Positions 1 through 5,216 of a stretch of DNA of 30,098 nucleotides are shown piece by piece. Within the stretch, counting starts at the first letter, position 1. The number at the start of each line of letters is the position of its first letter. The notes under the pieces are model-generated. The model saw only the letters and a program-made list of their open reading frames with translations. It made no database searches and was not told the DNA's origin. Made by a program: the position numbers and the translations under genes. The stretch lies in IMG/VR virus record IMGVR_UViG_3300023268_000003, positions 1 through 30,098 of that record. One strand, written 5' to 3'. The DNA comes from a virus.

Positions 1-174
1 TTCGGTTTGAGCTACGACGGCTCGTATCCTGCGTGCCAGCGGGTCAACATTCTCGGTGGCCTTGCAGGAATTCCGGATCAGAGAGGGTACGAGTGCACCT
101 CGCACCCCACCGCAACGACGACTGTTGCCCACCTCTGCTACTGCAACGCCCAGGGCGCCATCGAGTGCAGTTAG
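1..174 (+). CDS. C-terminal end of a cysteine-containing protein of unknown function (5' partial)
   Basis: Frame 1 is open from the window edge to a TAG at 172-174, giving 57 residues of a C-terminus. It contains five cysteines, including a CYC pair and a final ECS. It is the only apparent coding sequence on the plus strand and converges on the minus-strand endolysin gene, with a strong hairpin between them. The cysteine pattern (LCYC near the end) loosely recalls the LCFC in the N-terminal part of the collagen-like exported protein at 18267-19586, so a secreted or virion-surface protein is possible, but this is inference. Coding status rests on the open frame, the residue composition and the convergent terminator. 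No family is recognised. Confidence 0.5.
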   Translation, partial: FGLSYDGSYPACQRVNILGGLAGIPDQRGYECTSHPTATTTVAHLCYCNAQGAIECS

Positions 175-182
175 TGTAATTT

Positions 183-212
183 CCGGTAGGCCCGTTCGCC
201 CGGGCCTACCGG
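183..212. terminator. Strong hairpin between convergent genes, probable bidirectional terminator
   Basis: A perfect 12 bp inverted repeat (183-194 CCGGTAGGCCCG pairs with 201-212 CGGGCCTACCGG) leaves a 6-base loop. It begins 8 bases after the stop of the plus-strand gene and overlaps the endolysin stop codon (206-208). Neither side has a long U-tract; the minus-strand exit has only AAATTA. It may therefore work as a transcript-end stabiliser or a Rho-assisted terminator rather than a classical intrinsic one. Confidence 0.55.
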
Positions 213-811
213 CCCTCCACCCGCAACAGCCCGGCCTCGAATCTCCGCCGCACCTCGCCCAGAGAAAACCCGGTCGCCATCTGGTAGTGCGGCCGGTCTG
301 GCCCGCCCAGACTCATCGGCCAGTCTCCTCCCCACTCCACTCCTGGAGGACGAAGGGTGGCGATCATGGAATACTCCGAGCCATCCGGCAGATACTTCCC
401 TCCCTCGAATACCCCGACATCGAAGGCGAGCCCGAAGTTGTGGTTGGACTGGCCGCCTCGAGCTCGGGTCACGATCGGACCCGGTTTCTTCGTGCGCCCC
501 TGCGCGTAGATCTCGTCCTGCTCGGCGTAGGTCCGGGTGCCGGAGATCACCCGGACATCCATGCCGTGGAGAGCGCACTCCCGGAGGAATCGGCGAGCAG
601 CTCTCTGGGTGGCCGGGAGGAGTGTGGCGATTGCCTTCTCTGAGCGCGGATCCACTGCGCCGGCCTCCAAGGCGATCTTGGCGCACATCTCCTGGAAGGC
701 TGCGGCGGCGGCTAAGGTCTTCGGGCCCATCTGGCCATCGAGGGGTCCGGGGTCGAAGCCGCTGCAGCGTAAGAGGCGCTGGAAGTGGAGGACGTCAACG
801 ATGCCACTCAT
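206..811 (-). CDS. Endolysin, M15-family peptidase with N-terminal peptidoglycan-binding-like domain
   Basis: A 201-residue protein predicted to cut the peptide part of peptidoglycan at the end of infection (L-alanyl-D-glutamate/D,D-carboxypeptidase type). Residues about 8-65 resemble a helical peptidoglycan-binding domain (FDPGPLDGQMGPKT). The catalytic domain follows: SGTRTYAEQ near 90-98, then SNHNFGLAFDV with zinc ligands H124 and D131, EWGGDW with the catalytic acid E159, and PHYQ with the third ligand H175. All M15/VanY signature residues are present. There is no signal peptide, so it would depend on a holin. Its ATG overlaps the stop of the preceding gene by 4 bases, so it is translationally coupled. 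It is the last gene of the cluster, and its stop lies in the terminator hairpin. Confidence 0.92.
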   Translation of the reverse strand: MSGIVDVLHFQRLLRCSGFDPGPLDGQMGPKTLAAAAAFQEMCAKIALEAGAVDPRSEKAIATLLPATQRAARRFLRECALHGMDVRVISGTRTYAEQDEIYAQGRTKKPGPIVTRARGGQSNHNFGLAFDVGVFEGGKYLPDGSEYSMIATLRPPGVEWGGDWPMSLGGPDRPHYQMATGFSLGEVRRRFEAGLLRVEGR

Positions 812-1032
812 TGCGGACTACCCCAGGGCTCGCGGCCATGCAGTCTCTTCTCGGCCCACTTAGAAGGCATTTGGCCGATGGTGCCATCCCACCAAAGCCA
901 GCCGAGACGTAGGCACCCAAGAGGGAGGTGCACGTCTAGGAATGGACCCTTCAGGTCGAGGTGAAAACCCGCGGACAGAGCGACTTGGGGCATGAACTGG
1001 AAGTCAAACCAGCGGCGCACTCGGCCGCTCAC
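808..1032 (-). CDS. Small phage protein of unknown function
   Basis: A 74-residue protein rich in tryptophan and glycine (DVHLPLGCLRLGWLWW in the middle). It has no clear transmembrane helix or signal peptide. It overlaps both neighbours by 4 bases (ATGA junctions), which strongly suggests it is real and coupled to the nucleotidyltransferase-like gene upstream and the endolysin downstream. I do not recognise a family. Its tight coupling to the gene before it could mean they act together. Confidence 0.7.
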   Translation of the reverse strand: MSGRVRRWFDFQFMPQVALSAGFHLDLKGPFLDVHLPLGCLRLGWLWWDGTIGQMPSKWAEKRLHGREPWGSPQ

Positions 1033-1391
1033 ACCCCCACCTCACCAAGCGGCAGCCTCGGCATGATGCTGAGATCCAGCATGGCTCGACCACCCCAACA
1101 GATGTTCCAGGATCGTCGACCGTGGGGCTGGAGGGTGGGTTCGTCGAGCCCGCCCCGAGCAGCGACGTCGCCAATAACGTACCCGTGGACGGCCTCGGCA
1201 ATGACGGCGACGAGCCTCTCAGGCTCCACAGCTTCAGGTACCCACGGTACGGCGAGCAGGTCCAGATCGTTCCGCATGCTCCCGTGGACGGCGATCGCGT
1301 AGCCCAGACCCTTGGCCGCTTCCCGAATCGAGGGGAGGAGCTGGGCGTAGATGCTGACCAGAGAGCCGAAGTCGTGGTCTTTGTCGCTCAC
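1029..1391 (-). CDS. Nucleotidyltransferase-fold protein in the lysis cluster
   Basis: A 120-residue protein with the signature of the nucleotidyltransferase superfamily: a hydrophobic strand then HGSMRNDLDLL (G37-S38, metal-binding D42 and D44), and a later strand AMLDLSI that supplies the third carboxylate D105. The PHGRR-W segment before that strand is typical of short phage versions as I remember them. Such enzymes transfer a nucleotide to protein, RNA or a small molecule; the substrate here cannot be read from sequence. The spacing between GS and DxD is shorter than in the MNT/HEPN antitoxin families. It shares 4-base overlaps with both neighbours, so it is co-translated with lysis genes. 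Fold assignment is fairly confident; function is unknown. Confidence 0.75.
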   Translation of the reverse strand: MSDKDHDFGSLVSIYAQLLPSIREAAKGLGYAIAVHGSMRNDLDLLAVPWVPEAVEPERLVAVIAEAVHGYVIGDVAARGGLDEPTLQPHGRRSWNICWGGRAMLDLSIMPRLPLGEVGV

Positions 1392-2224
1392 GCTCGCGCT
1401 CCGATCGTCTCGACCACCGCTCCCTCCGGCAGGGGCGGCATGGGCTTCCAGTCGTAGTACAGGTCCGGTTCATGACCGAACCGGCAGATAACTCCACTCA
1501 GCGCGTCCCTCCCCAGGATCTTGACCGCCGCGTCTGTGGGCTCCATCCAAGCTCGATAACCCTCTCCCGGAATGGGTGATCTCTTGACCGGGATCCGAAG
1601 TAGTGGGAGCGGGTGGTTGGCCAGCCGGACGCGAAGGCCACCGCCGTTGGAACCGAGCGGCGGCATGCTCAGGATCTCGTCGAAAAGGGAGACGGAGAGT
1701 CCGTCGTACTTCGGCCGCTTCGTCCCGATCACCCGCGAGAGGATGCCGTCAGCTGGGCGAGAGCGCCACTGCGCCAGGCCGGCGCCGTTGGACGGATCGT
1801 CGATATCCTTTGCTCGAGCGCTTGGCGCGCAGACGATACCGGCCACGTTAAAGACGCGGTAAAGGGCCACGCACCGGCCGACGTTGCCCTCACAGGCCGC
1901 CGCGAGCTCGCTGTCGCCGTCCCTCAGTGCCGTGCGCCACACCACCATGATGGAGCCGAGTACGAACTCGGCGTGCGGTGCGGGCTCCAACTGTTCGCAC
2001 TGGCCAGCCCGCGAGTGGTGTCCTACCTCCAGTTGCTCACGCTCCCACTCCAGCCAGAGCCGACGGGCTTCCGCGGCATGGGCCTTGTCCCCTGCGATCG
2101 CGGCCGCCAACCGCATCAAACCGTAGTTCATGCTCCCGGAGAAGCTGAGCGGCTGGGCGGAGGACAAGGGCTTTCCGGCCGCCGCTTCGTTCAGATTCTT
2201 GAGAAGACCCACGTGGCCAGCCAT
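1388..2224 (-). CDS. Phage protein of unknown function, 278 residues
   Basis: The reading frame opens earlier, but the ATG at 2224 is the likely start: it overlaps the stop of the holin-like gene (TGATG) and opens a sensible sequence (MAGHVGLLKNLNEAA). The N-terminal half is helical with charged stretches (LWLEWEREQLE) and one hydrophobic segment (FVLGSIMVVW) that is too short for a confident membrane helix. The C-terminal half is rich in proline and arginine and may be beta-structured. I recognise no family, catalytic motif or signal peptide. It sits between the holin candidate and the nucleotidyltransferase gene and overlaps the latter by 4 bases. Confidence 0.75.
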   Translation of the reverse strand: MAGHVGLLKNLNEAAAGKPLSSAQPLSFSGSMNYGLMRLAAAIAGDKAHAAEARRLWLEWEREQLEVGHHSRAGQCEQLEPAPHAEFVLGSIMVVWRTALRDGDSELAAACEGNVGRCVALYRVFNVAGIVCAPSARAKDIDDPSNGAGLAQWRSRPADGILSRVIGTKRPKYDGLSVSLFDEILSMPPLGSNGGGLRVRLANHPLPLLRIPVKRSPIPGEGYRAWMEPTDAAVKILGRDALSGVICRFGHEPDLYYDWKPMPPLPEGAVVETIGARA

Positions 2225-2574
2225 CAGGGGAGCTTCCTTGCCGGCCGGATGGCGCCGATGATGGGAATGGACTGATCCGATCTCCGATTCCGCTTCAGGT
2301 GCTTCGTCGCTTGGTGAGTTGCGGTATTGCCCACCAGAGTGAAGAAGAGGCCCGACGCCAGGGCGCGCCACATCGCTACGTCGCCACACGTCCCATGGGC
2401 TGAGCACTCCCATAGCGCGGAGCAGATCCCGACCGCGATGATGAGCAGTCCCATCACAACCTGCTTGCCGCCTGGGGTGAGCCGGTCGTAGGCGGGCTTG
2501 ATGCCGGGGAAGGAGGCCGCGAGCGAGAGCGCCATGCCGGCGAGGCCAGGCAAGATTTGAAGGTCGACGTTCAT
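2224..2574 (-). CDS. Small multi-pass membrane protein, holin candidate
   Basis: A 116-residue protein with three hydrophobic stretches (about residues 8-24, 40-57 with VVMGLLIIAVGICSALW, and 70-86 with ALASGLFFTLVG). A basic C-terminal tail follows (TKHLKRNRRSD). Size, three-segment topology, charged tail and location in a cluster with an endolysin match class I holins, which open the inner membrane at lysis. The start at 2574 overlaps the preceding stop by 4 bases, and its stop overlaps the next ATG by 1. The protein at 3255-3704 is the alternative holin candidate, so the pair could be holin and antiholin. Function is inferred from context. Confidence 0.7.
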   Translation of the reverse strand: MNVDLQILPGLAGMALSLAASFPGIKPAYDRLTPGGKQVVMGLLIIAVGICSALWECSAHGTCGDVAMWRALASGLFFTLVGNTATHQATKHLKRNRRSDQSIPIIGAIRPARKLP

Positions 2575-2759
2575 CCCTGTGCCTCCCCGGCGGCGATTAA
2601 AGCTTCCGCCGATTCGATGTTCATGGTGGTCAGTGTCGAGAGTACGGTCTGCGTGGAGAGATCGGCGAGAGGCGCAGAGTTCCGAGCCTGAATCTCAGCG
2701 ACAACCATCTTCACTCCGGTCTCGACAAGCAACTGCACGAGCTGTTGGTTCGCCTTCAT
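2571..2759 (-). CDS. Small helical phage protein
   Basis: A 62-residue protein, probably all helical and mildly amphipathic (MKANQQLVQLLVETGVKMVV at the start). It has no membrane segment or cysteine. Four-base overlaps with both the lipoprotein gene before it and the holin candidate after it support real, coupled translation. No family is recognised; it could be a small partner of the neighbouring lysis proteins. Confidence 0.65.
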   Translation of the reverse strand: MKANQQLVQLLVETGVKMVVAEIQARNSAPLADLSTQTVLSTLTTMNIESAEALIAAGEAQG

Positions 2760-3127
2760 TGCGCATTCCCCTTCAAGGCGATCAGGTTAGCGAGCAGGCG
2801 CTCAACCTCACCGAGCTGCAGTACGAGCGCCGCCTTGTCACTCTGAGCGCCAGTCGAGATCCAGACGCCGAGCACCACTTTTGACGCCCGGAGAGCCGCC
2901 TCGACCCCTTGCCCGGCTACCCGCACCTGCTCGATCTGGGAGTTCGTCAGAATGCCGCGGGCGTGCGCCTGCCCCGCTGCGGTGAGAGTCGCGGCATAGA
3001 GGTGGTTGGCCTCAGCGAGAGCTTGAACATAGGGCGCGGCGGGGTGTGCCGAAGGCCGAGGAGTGCCGGTGCAGCTCACGGCCAGGGCGCCTATGACCAG
3101 AAGCACGAGGATGGATCGGAAGCGCAA
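2756..3127 (-). CDS. Lipoprotein of the lysis cluster, possible outer-membrane spanin-like component
   Basis: The frame is open further upstream, but the best start is TTG at 3127, placed 6 bases after a perfect AAGGAG. It gives MRFRSILVLLVIGALAVSC, a textbook lipoprotein signal with lipobox AVSC. ATG at 3163 is possible but would add a long N-region. The mature part of about 105 residues begins with a proline-rich stretch (CTGTPRPSAHPAAPY) and continues as long helices. In Gram-negative hosts the residue after the cysteine (T) would send it to the outer membrane. Position between small membrane proteins and the endolysin suggests an o-spanin-like role, although it is longer and more helical than typical Rz1 proteins. 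Superinfection exclusion is an alternative. Confidence 0.7.
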   Translation of the reverse strand: MRFRSILVLLVIGALAVSCTGTPRPSAHPAAPYVQALAEANHLYAATLTAAGQAHARGILTNSQIEQVRVAGQGVEAALRASKVVLGVWISTGAQSDKAALVLQLGEVERLLANLIALKGNAQ

Positions 3128-3138
3128 GGGCCACTCCT

Positions 3139-3258
3139 TCACGGATTGAGCTTCCGCCACCATGGGCGGATACTCCAGTTGCGGGTGATGGTGTCGAGGT
3201 ATTCGACGGCGAGCGTGGCGAGGAAGACGCCGCCGATGGTCTGCAGAAAGGCTTTCAC
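3139..3258 (-). CDS. 39-residue hydrophobic small protein
   Basis: This small gene starts at GTG 3258, overlapping the stop of the gene at 3255-3704 by 4 bases (GTGA). It ends in a TGA that overlaps the AAGGAG used by the lipoprotein gene. The product begins MKAFLQTIGGVFLATLAVEY and has one short hydrophobic segment and a tryptophan- and arginine-rich tail (RPWWRK). It resembles small inner-membrane lysis accessory proteins but matches no family I can name. Evidence is the neat fit between two genes with a coupled start and shared SD/stop; length makes coding status uncertain. Confidence 0.5.
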   Translation of the reverse strand: MKAFLQTIGGVFLATLAVEYLDTITRNWSIRPWWRKLNP

Positions 3259-3704
3259 TCGGCCTCTCCCTTCCGCCGAGCGGGCACCCTGCCGCCGCCC
3301 CAAGTTTCATCGAGAACGTCGAGGCGCTTCTCCAACATCTCGGCCTGCTGCTTCATAAGCGCGGTTTGCTGGGATGAGTTCGCCGCGATCTGTTCAAACG
3401 AGATGGCCATACTGTTGAGCACCTTTCGAAACAAGCTGACGCGGTTGCCGTCCGCGTCGGGCTCCGAGACGAAGCGGGCGACCATCTTCACCTGCTCGAC
3501 CAACGTCATCCTGAGGTCGCCATCCTCCACCAAAAGAGCCCGGTGGATCTCGCCAATGCGCTTCATGTCGCCCGGCGAGACGCCATCCTGCTTGACTTTG
3601 ATGTGCTTCCCCACCCAGCCCGCTGCGCCAGCGGCAATGAGCGCGAAAAGCTCCCCCACTTCTCGCCACGAAGGAAGCGATGTCGGCAGATTCGGATCAG
3701 GCAT
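3255..3704 (-). CDS. Single-pass membrane protein with coiled-coil domain, lysis cluster
   Basis: A 149-residue protein. After about 15 polar residues there is one hydrophobic segment (LFALIAAGAAGWVG, about 19-33), followed by a basic KHIKVK and a long helical region. The helical region is rich in glutamine, leucine and methionine (about 85-130), probably a coiled coil, ending in a basic tail. This is the layout of phage membrane proteins that pair with holins or of inner-membrane spanin subunits (one N-terminal anchor, coiled-coil ectodomain). It overlaps the zinc-ribbon-like gene upstream by 8 bases and the small GTG-initiated gene downstream by 4. Role assigned by layout and position only. 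Confidence 0.7.
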   Translation of the reverse strand: MPDPNLPTSLPSWREVGELFALIAAGAAGWVGKHIKVKQDGVSPGDMKRIGEIHRALLVEDGDLRMTLVEQVKMVARFVSEPDADGNRVSLFRKVLNSMAISFEQIAANSSQQTALMKQQAEMLEKRLDVLDETWGGGRVPARRKGEAE

Positions 3705-3936
3705 CTTTTGGGTTTCTCCAGACCACCAGATCCCTCTGGGGTCGAGCAGGTGGACGGAAGCGCCGAGGTTCAGCGCGCCGGATTGAGGGCTTACGCTCGC
3801 GAGGTGCAGGCGGGAGGCCGTGGCCGTGGACGCAGGCGAGCACCCCGGGGCGGTTGGGCCAAGGGATGCGGGGGAAGCCGCACGTCTGGCACGGCGGGAG
3901 CGTTCCGACTCGCGGGAGTTGCGGGACGGTTATCAC
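3697..3936 (-). CDS. Small basic protein with a zinc-ribbon-like cysteine/histidine set
   Basis: A 79-residue protein starting at GTG 3936, preceded by GGAG with 9 bases spacing. Residues C16-x2-C19, then C35 and H37/H39 (PCQTCGFPR, ACVHGHG) could bind one zinc. The C-terminal half is very basic and proline-rich (RERKPSIRRAEPRR). The stop overlaps the next ATG by 8 bases, supporting coupling. It is the first gene after the 211 bp non-coding stretch, so it may be the first gene of the lysis transcript. A nucleic-acid-binding role is a guess. Confidence 0.5.
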   Translation of the reverse strand: MITVPQLPRVGTLPPCQTCGFPRIPWPNRPGVLACVHGHGLPPAPRERKPSIRRAEPRRFRPPARPQRDLVVWRNPKDA

Positions 3937-3958
3937 GCCGCGAGGCTCCGGAATGGTT

Positions 3959-3964
3959 TATAAT
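3959..3964 (+). promoter_or_regulatory. Possible -10 element (TATAAT) upstream of the tRNA-like element
   Basis: A perfect TATAAT sits on the plus strand inside the only AT-rich patch of this region (about 3953-3972). A start about 7 bases downstream would lie some 20 bases before the tRNA-like element, the only plus-strand structure here. No good -35 box is found at 16-18 bases. The same patch read on the minus strand (TTGATTATAAACC) could instead serve the lysis cluster beginning at 3936. Confidence 0.25.
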
Positions 3965-3992
3965 CAATTTTCCGGTTGGCCCTCGACAGGCT

Positions 3993-4093
3993 TCGACCGC
4001 ATTCCCGGGGCCTCCAGCGGGTAATCTGGAGGCGCGATCGGATGCCCACCCCTTGTAAGGGATAGGCACCCGGTTCGATTCCGGGGGTCGGCG
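3993..4093 (+). tRNA. tRNA-Thr(UGU)-like element with aberrant, enlarged D-arm region
   Basis: The 3' half is clearly tRNA-like. An anticodon loop CTTGTAA (4052-4058, anticodon TGT) has a weak CCC/GGG stem. A 5-base variable loop AGGCA follows, then a perfect T-arm with CCCGG (4069-4073), loop TTCGATT (4074-4080) and CCGGG (4081-4085). The acceptor 3' strand GGTCGGC (4086-4092) has no partner at the usual distance. It can pair with TCGACC at 3993-3998 (6 pairs, one G-U), and GCAT 3999-4002 pairs with ATGC 4042-4045 as a D-stem. That leaves a 39-base insertion in the D loop and no bases between acceptor and D-stem. No CCA is encoded. It may be a degenerate tRNA, a tRNA 3' fragment such as a phage attachment site, or a tRNA-like RNA. 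It lies opposite to all nearby genes. Confidence 0.35.
4010..4033. other. Perfect 8 bp hairpin inside the tRNA-like element
   Basis: GCCTCCAG (4010-4017) pairs perfectly with CTGGAGGC (4026-4033) around an 8-base loop. It falls where the D loop of the tRNA-like element would be. There is no following T-run on either strand, so it is not a typical intrinsic terminator. The 211 bases between the coding sequences at 3936 and 4148 hold this hairpin, the tRNA-like arms and the AT-rich patch, and no convincing gene. Confidence 0.5.
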
Positions 4094-4147
4094 TCTTTCC
4101 GCTCACGCCCTACACCCCGATGACAGGCAGACCCGAAGCCGCAACAT

Positions 4148-4456
4148 CTAGTCGCGATCCCCATCCTCAGGCAGCTCGATCCCGATCGCTCCATCATCAA
4201 TCGCAGCCCGGATCATGGAATCGAGGAAGAGGTGCGTGGGCGTGGTGCCGTCTTCCGCCTCGGAGTTCATGGCGTGTACCACCTCAGTGGCGAAGCACGC
4301 GGCGTCTACGACTCGGGGGCCGCTCCACTCTCCGGTTGCGGGGTTATATTCGCGGCAACCGTCGTCCTCCTCGGCTGCGAACTTGAGCGTATCGATGCCA
4401 ATCCGCAGCACGATCTCATCGCCTTCTACGCTCACCCGGAGGGGTTGATTGATCAC
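4148..4456 (-). CDS. Small acidic phage protein of unknown function
   Basis: The start chosen is GTG 4456, which overlaps the preceding stop (GTGA) and has AAAGGGG 5 bases upstream; an ATG at 4492 would overlap by 40 bases. The 102-residue product is acidic, with a beta-like N-terminus (RVSVEGDEIVLRIGIDTL) and a helical C-terminus ending IELPEDGDRD. Similar short proteins are common near phage tail or lysis genes, but no function is known to me. It is the last gene before the non-coding stretch with the tRNA-like element. Confidence 0.65.
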   Translation of the reverse strand: MINQPLRVSVEGDEIVLRIGIDTLKFAAEEDDGCREYNPATGEWSGPRVVDAACFATEVVHAMNSEAEDGTTPTHLFLDSMIRAAIDDGAIGIELPEDGDRD

Positions 4457-5175
4457 GGCTTCCCCTTTACGGCCTCGACCTTGGCCAGCCACTCATAGAC
4501 CGCCTGCAACCGGCGCCGCTGCTGAGGGCGCACGGGATTGATCCATCCCGCCGCTACCCGGAGAGTCTCGAGGAGCTCAGCGGGCACCGCGACCAGCACC
4601 GGCTGCGCGGGGCAGGAAGGGCAGGCCACGGGCGGCTGACACGCCTGGCACTCCACTACAGGGGGGCACGTCACCGCTGGCGGACAGGCAGCGCATGGAG
4701 CGGGAGGCACCATGCAGACCGAGGGCAGTGCGCAGGAGGGCGTAGGCGGGCCGACGGGCGGCTCCGCTCTGTGGAGTTGCGCGAGCAGCGGATCCACCAC
4801 AGCTCCCCACCAGCTCTGCCCGTTGTACCGCAACATGCGGGCGTCCACCCAGTCCGTAGTGGTTGCGACGTATGTCCGCGACAGCCCAGCCAAGAGGCCC
4901 GCCGCCGCGAGCTCCGTCAGGTCCTCAACGCTCGTGCCTTCGGGCCCGCGCAGTGTTCCAAGGGGCCGCTGAGGAAGGCCGTACCGGGTCAGGAAGAAGT
5001 CTCCCGCCATCGGAATCTCGGGATGGAAGGTCCCGGTGATCTGTGCGCCGGTCCCATCCTTCAAGGCGACGGTCTGTCGGAGACCGGATTCATAAAGTCG
5101 GCGCCCAAGCTCCTGCGCACAAAGCTGCGAGCCCGAGAGCAGGAGAAGCAGGAGAGCGAAGTAGGAACGTTTCAT
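4453..5175 (-). CDS. Exported protein with a cysteine/proline-rich tract
   Basis: The start is ATG 5175 with GGAGG four bases upstream; the frame opens at 5220 but the earlier start lacks a site. The 240-residue product begins with a strong signal peptide (MKRSYFALLLLLLSGS, cleavage probably after LCA). There is no proper lipobox, so cleavage by signal peptidase I is expected. The mature N-terminal part (about 100 residues) looks globular (GTFHPEIPMAGDFFLTRYG). Residues about 140-190 carry nine cysteines among many prolines in motifs such as PCAACPPAVTCPP and CPSCPAQP. The C-terminus is helical and basic. It would be periplasmic in a Gram-negative host, where the cysteines could form disulfides or bind metal. 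It stands between the tail hub gene and the small gene at 4148. No family recognised. Confidence 0.75.
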   Translation of the reverse strand: MKRSYFALLLLLLSGSQLCAQELGRRLYESGLRQTVALKDGTGAQITGTFHPEIPMAGDFFLTRYGLPQRPLGTLRGPEGTSVEDLTELAAAGLLAGLSRTYVATTTDWVDARMLRYNGQSWWGAVVDPLLAQLHRAEPPVGPPTPSCALPSVCMVPPAPCAACPPAVTCPPVVECQACQPPVACPSCPAQPVLVAVPAELLETLRVAAGWINPVRPQQRRRLQAVYEWLAKVEAVKGKP

Positions 5176-5208
5176 AGAGCCTCCACTGTACCGGTGTACT
5201 ATTTCACC

Positions 5209-5214
5209 AGTATA
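5209..5214 (-). promoter_or_regulatory. Possible -10 element TATACT before the exported Cys/Pro-rich gene
   Basis: The 41-base gap between the hub gene and the exported protein gene is AT-richer than its surroundings and contains TATACT on the minus strand, 34 bases before the ATG. A quasi-palindrome GTACCGGTGTAC lies just downstream (5188-5199) and could be an operator. No convincing -35 box was seen. A separate promoter would fit an accessory gene added to a virion operon. Confidence 0.22.
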
Positions 5215-5216
5215 GC

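Noticed and set aside
2756-3310. A 184-residue form of the lysis lipoprotein starting at 3310
   Set aside because: The first 60 residues are His/Arg-rich shadow of neighbouring genes; the TTG at 3127 with AAGGAG gives a perfect lipoprotein signal.
3993-4093. A normal functional tRNA
   Set aside because: The acceptor 5' strand is not at the standard position, bases 8-9 are missing, the anticodon stem has two mismatches and no CCA is encoded, so I only call it tRNA-like.
3964-4200. Minus-strand frame of 78 codons through the tRNA-like element
   Set aside because: It reads through the complement of the T-arm and hairpin and overlaps the 4148-4456 gene; likely spurious.
5188-5199. GTACCGGTGTAC and the similar GGTACACTAT near 27857-27866 as a shared phage operator
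   Set aside because: Only 8 of 10 bases agree, the orientation differs and just two sites were found by eye; insufficient for an operator family.
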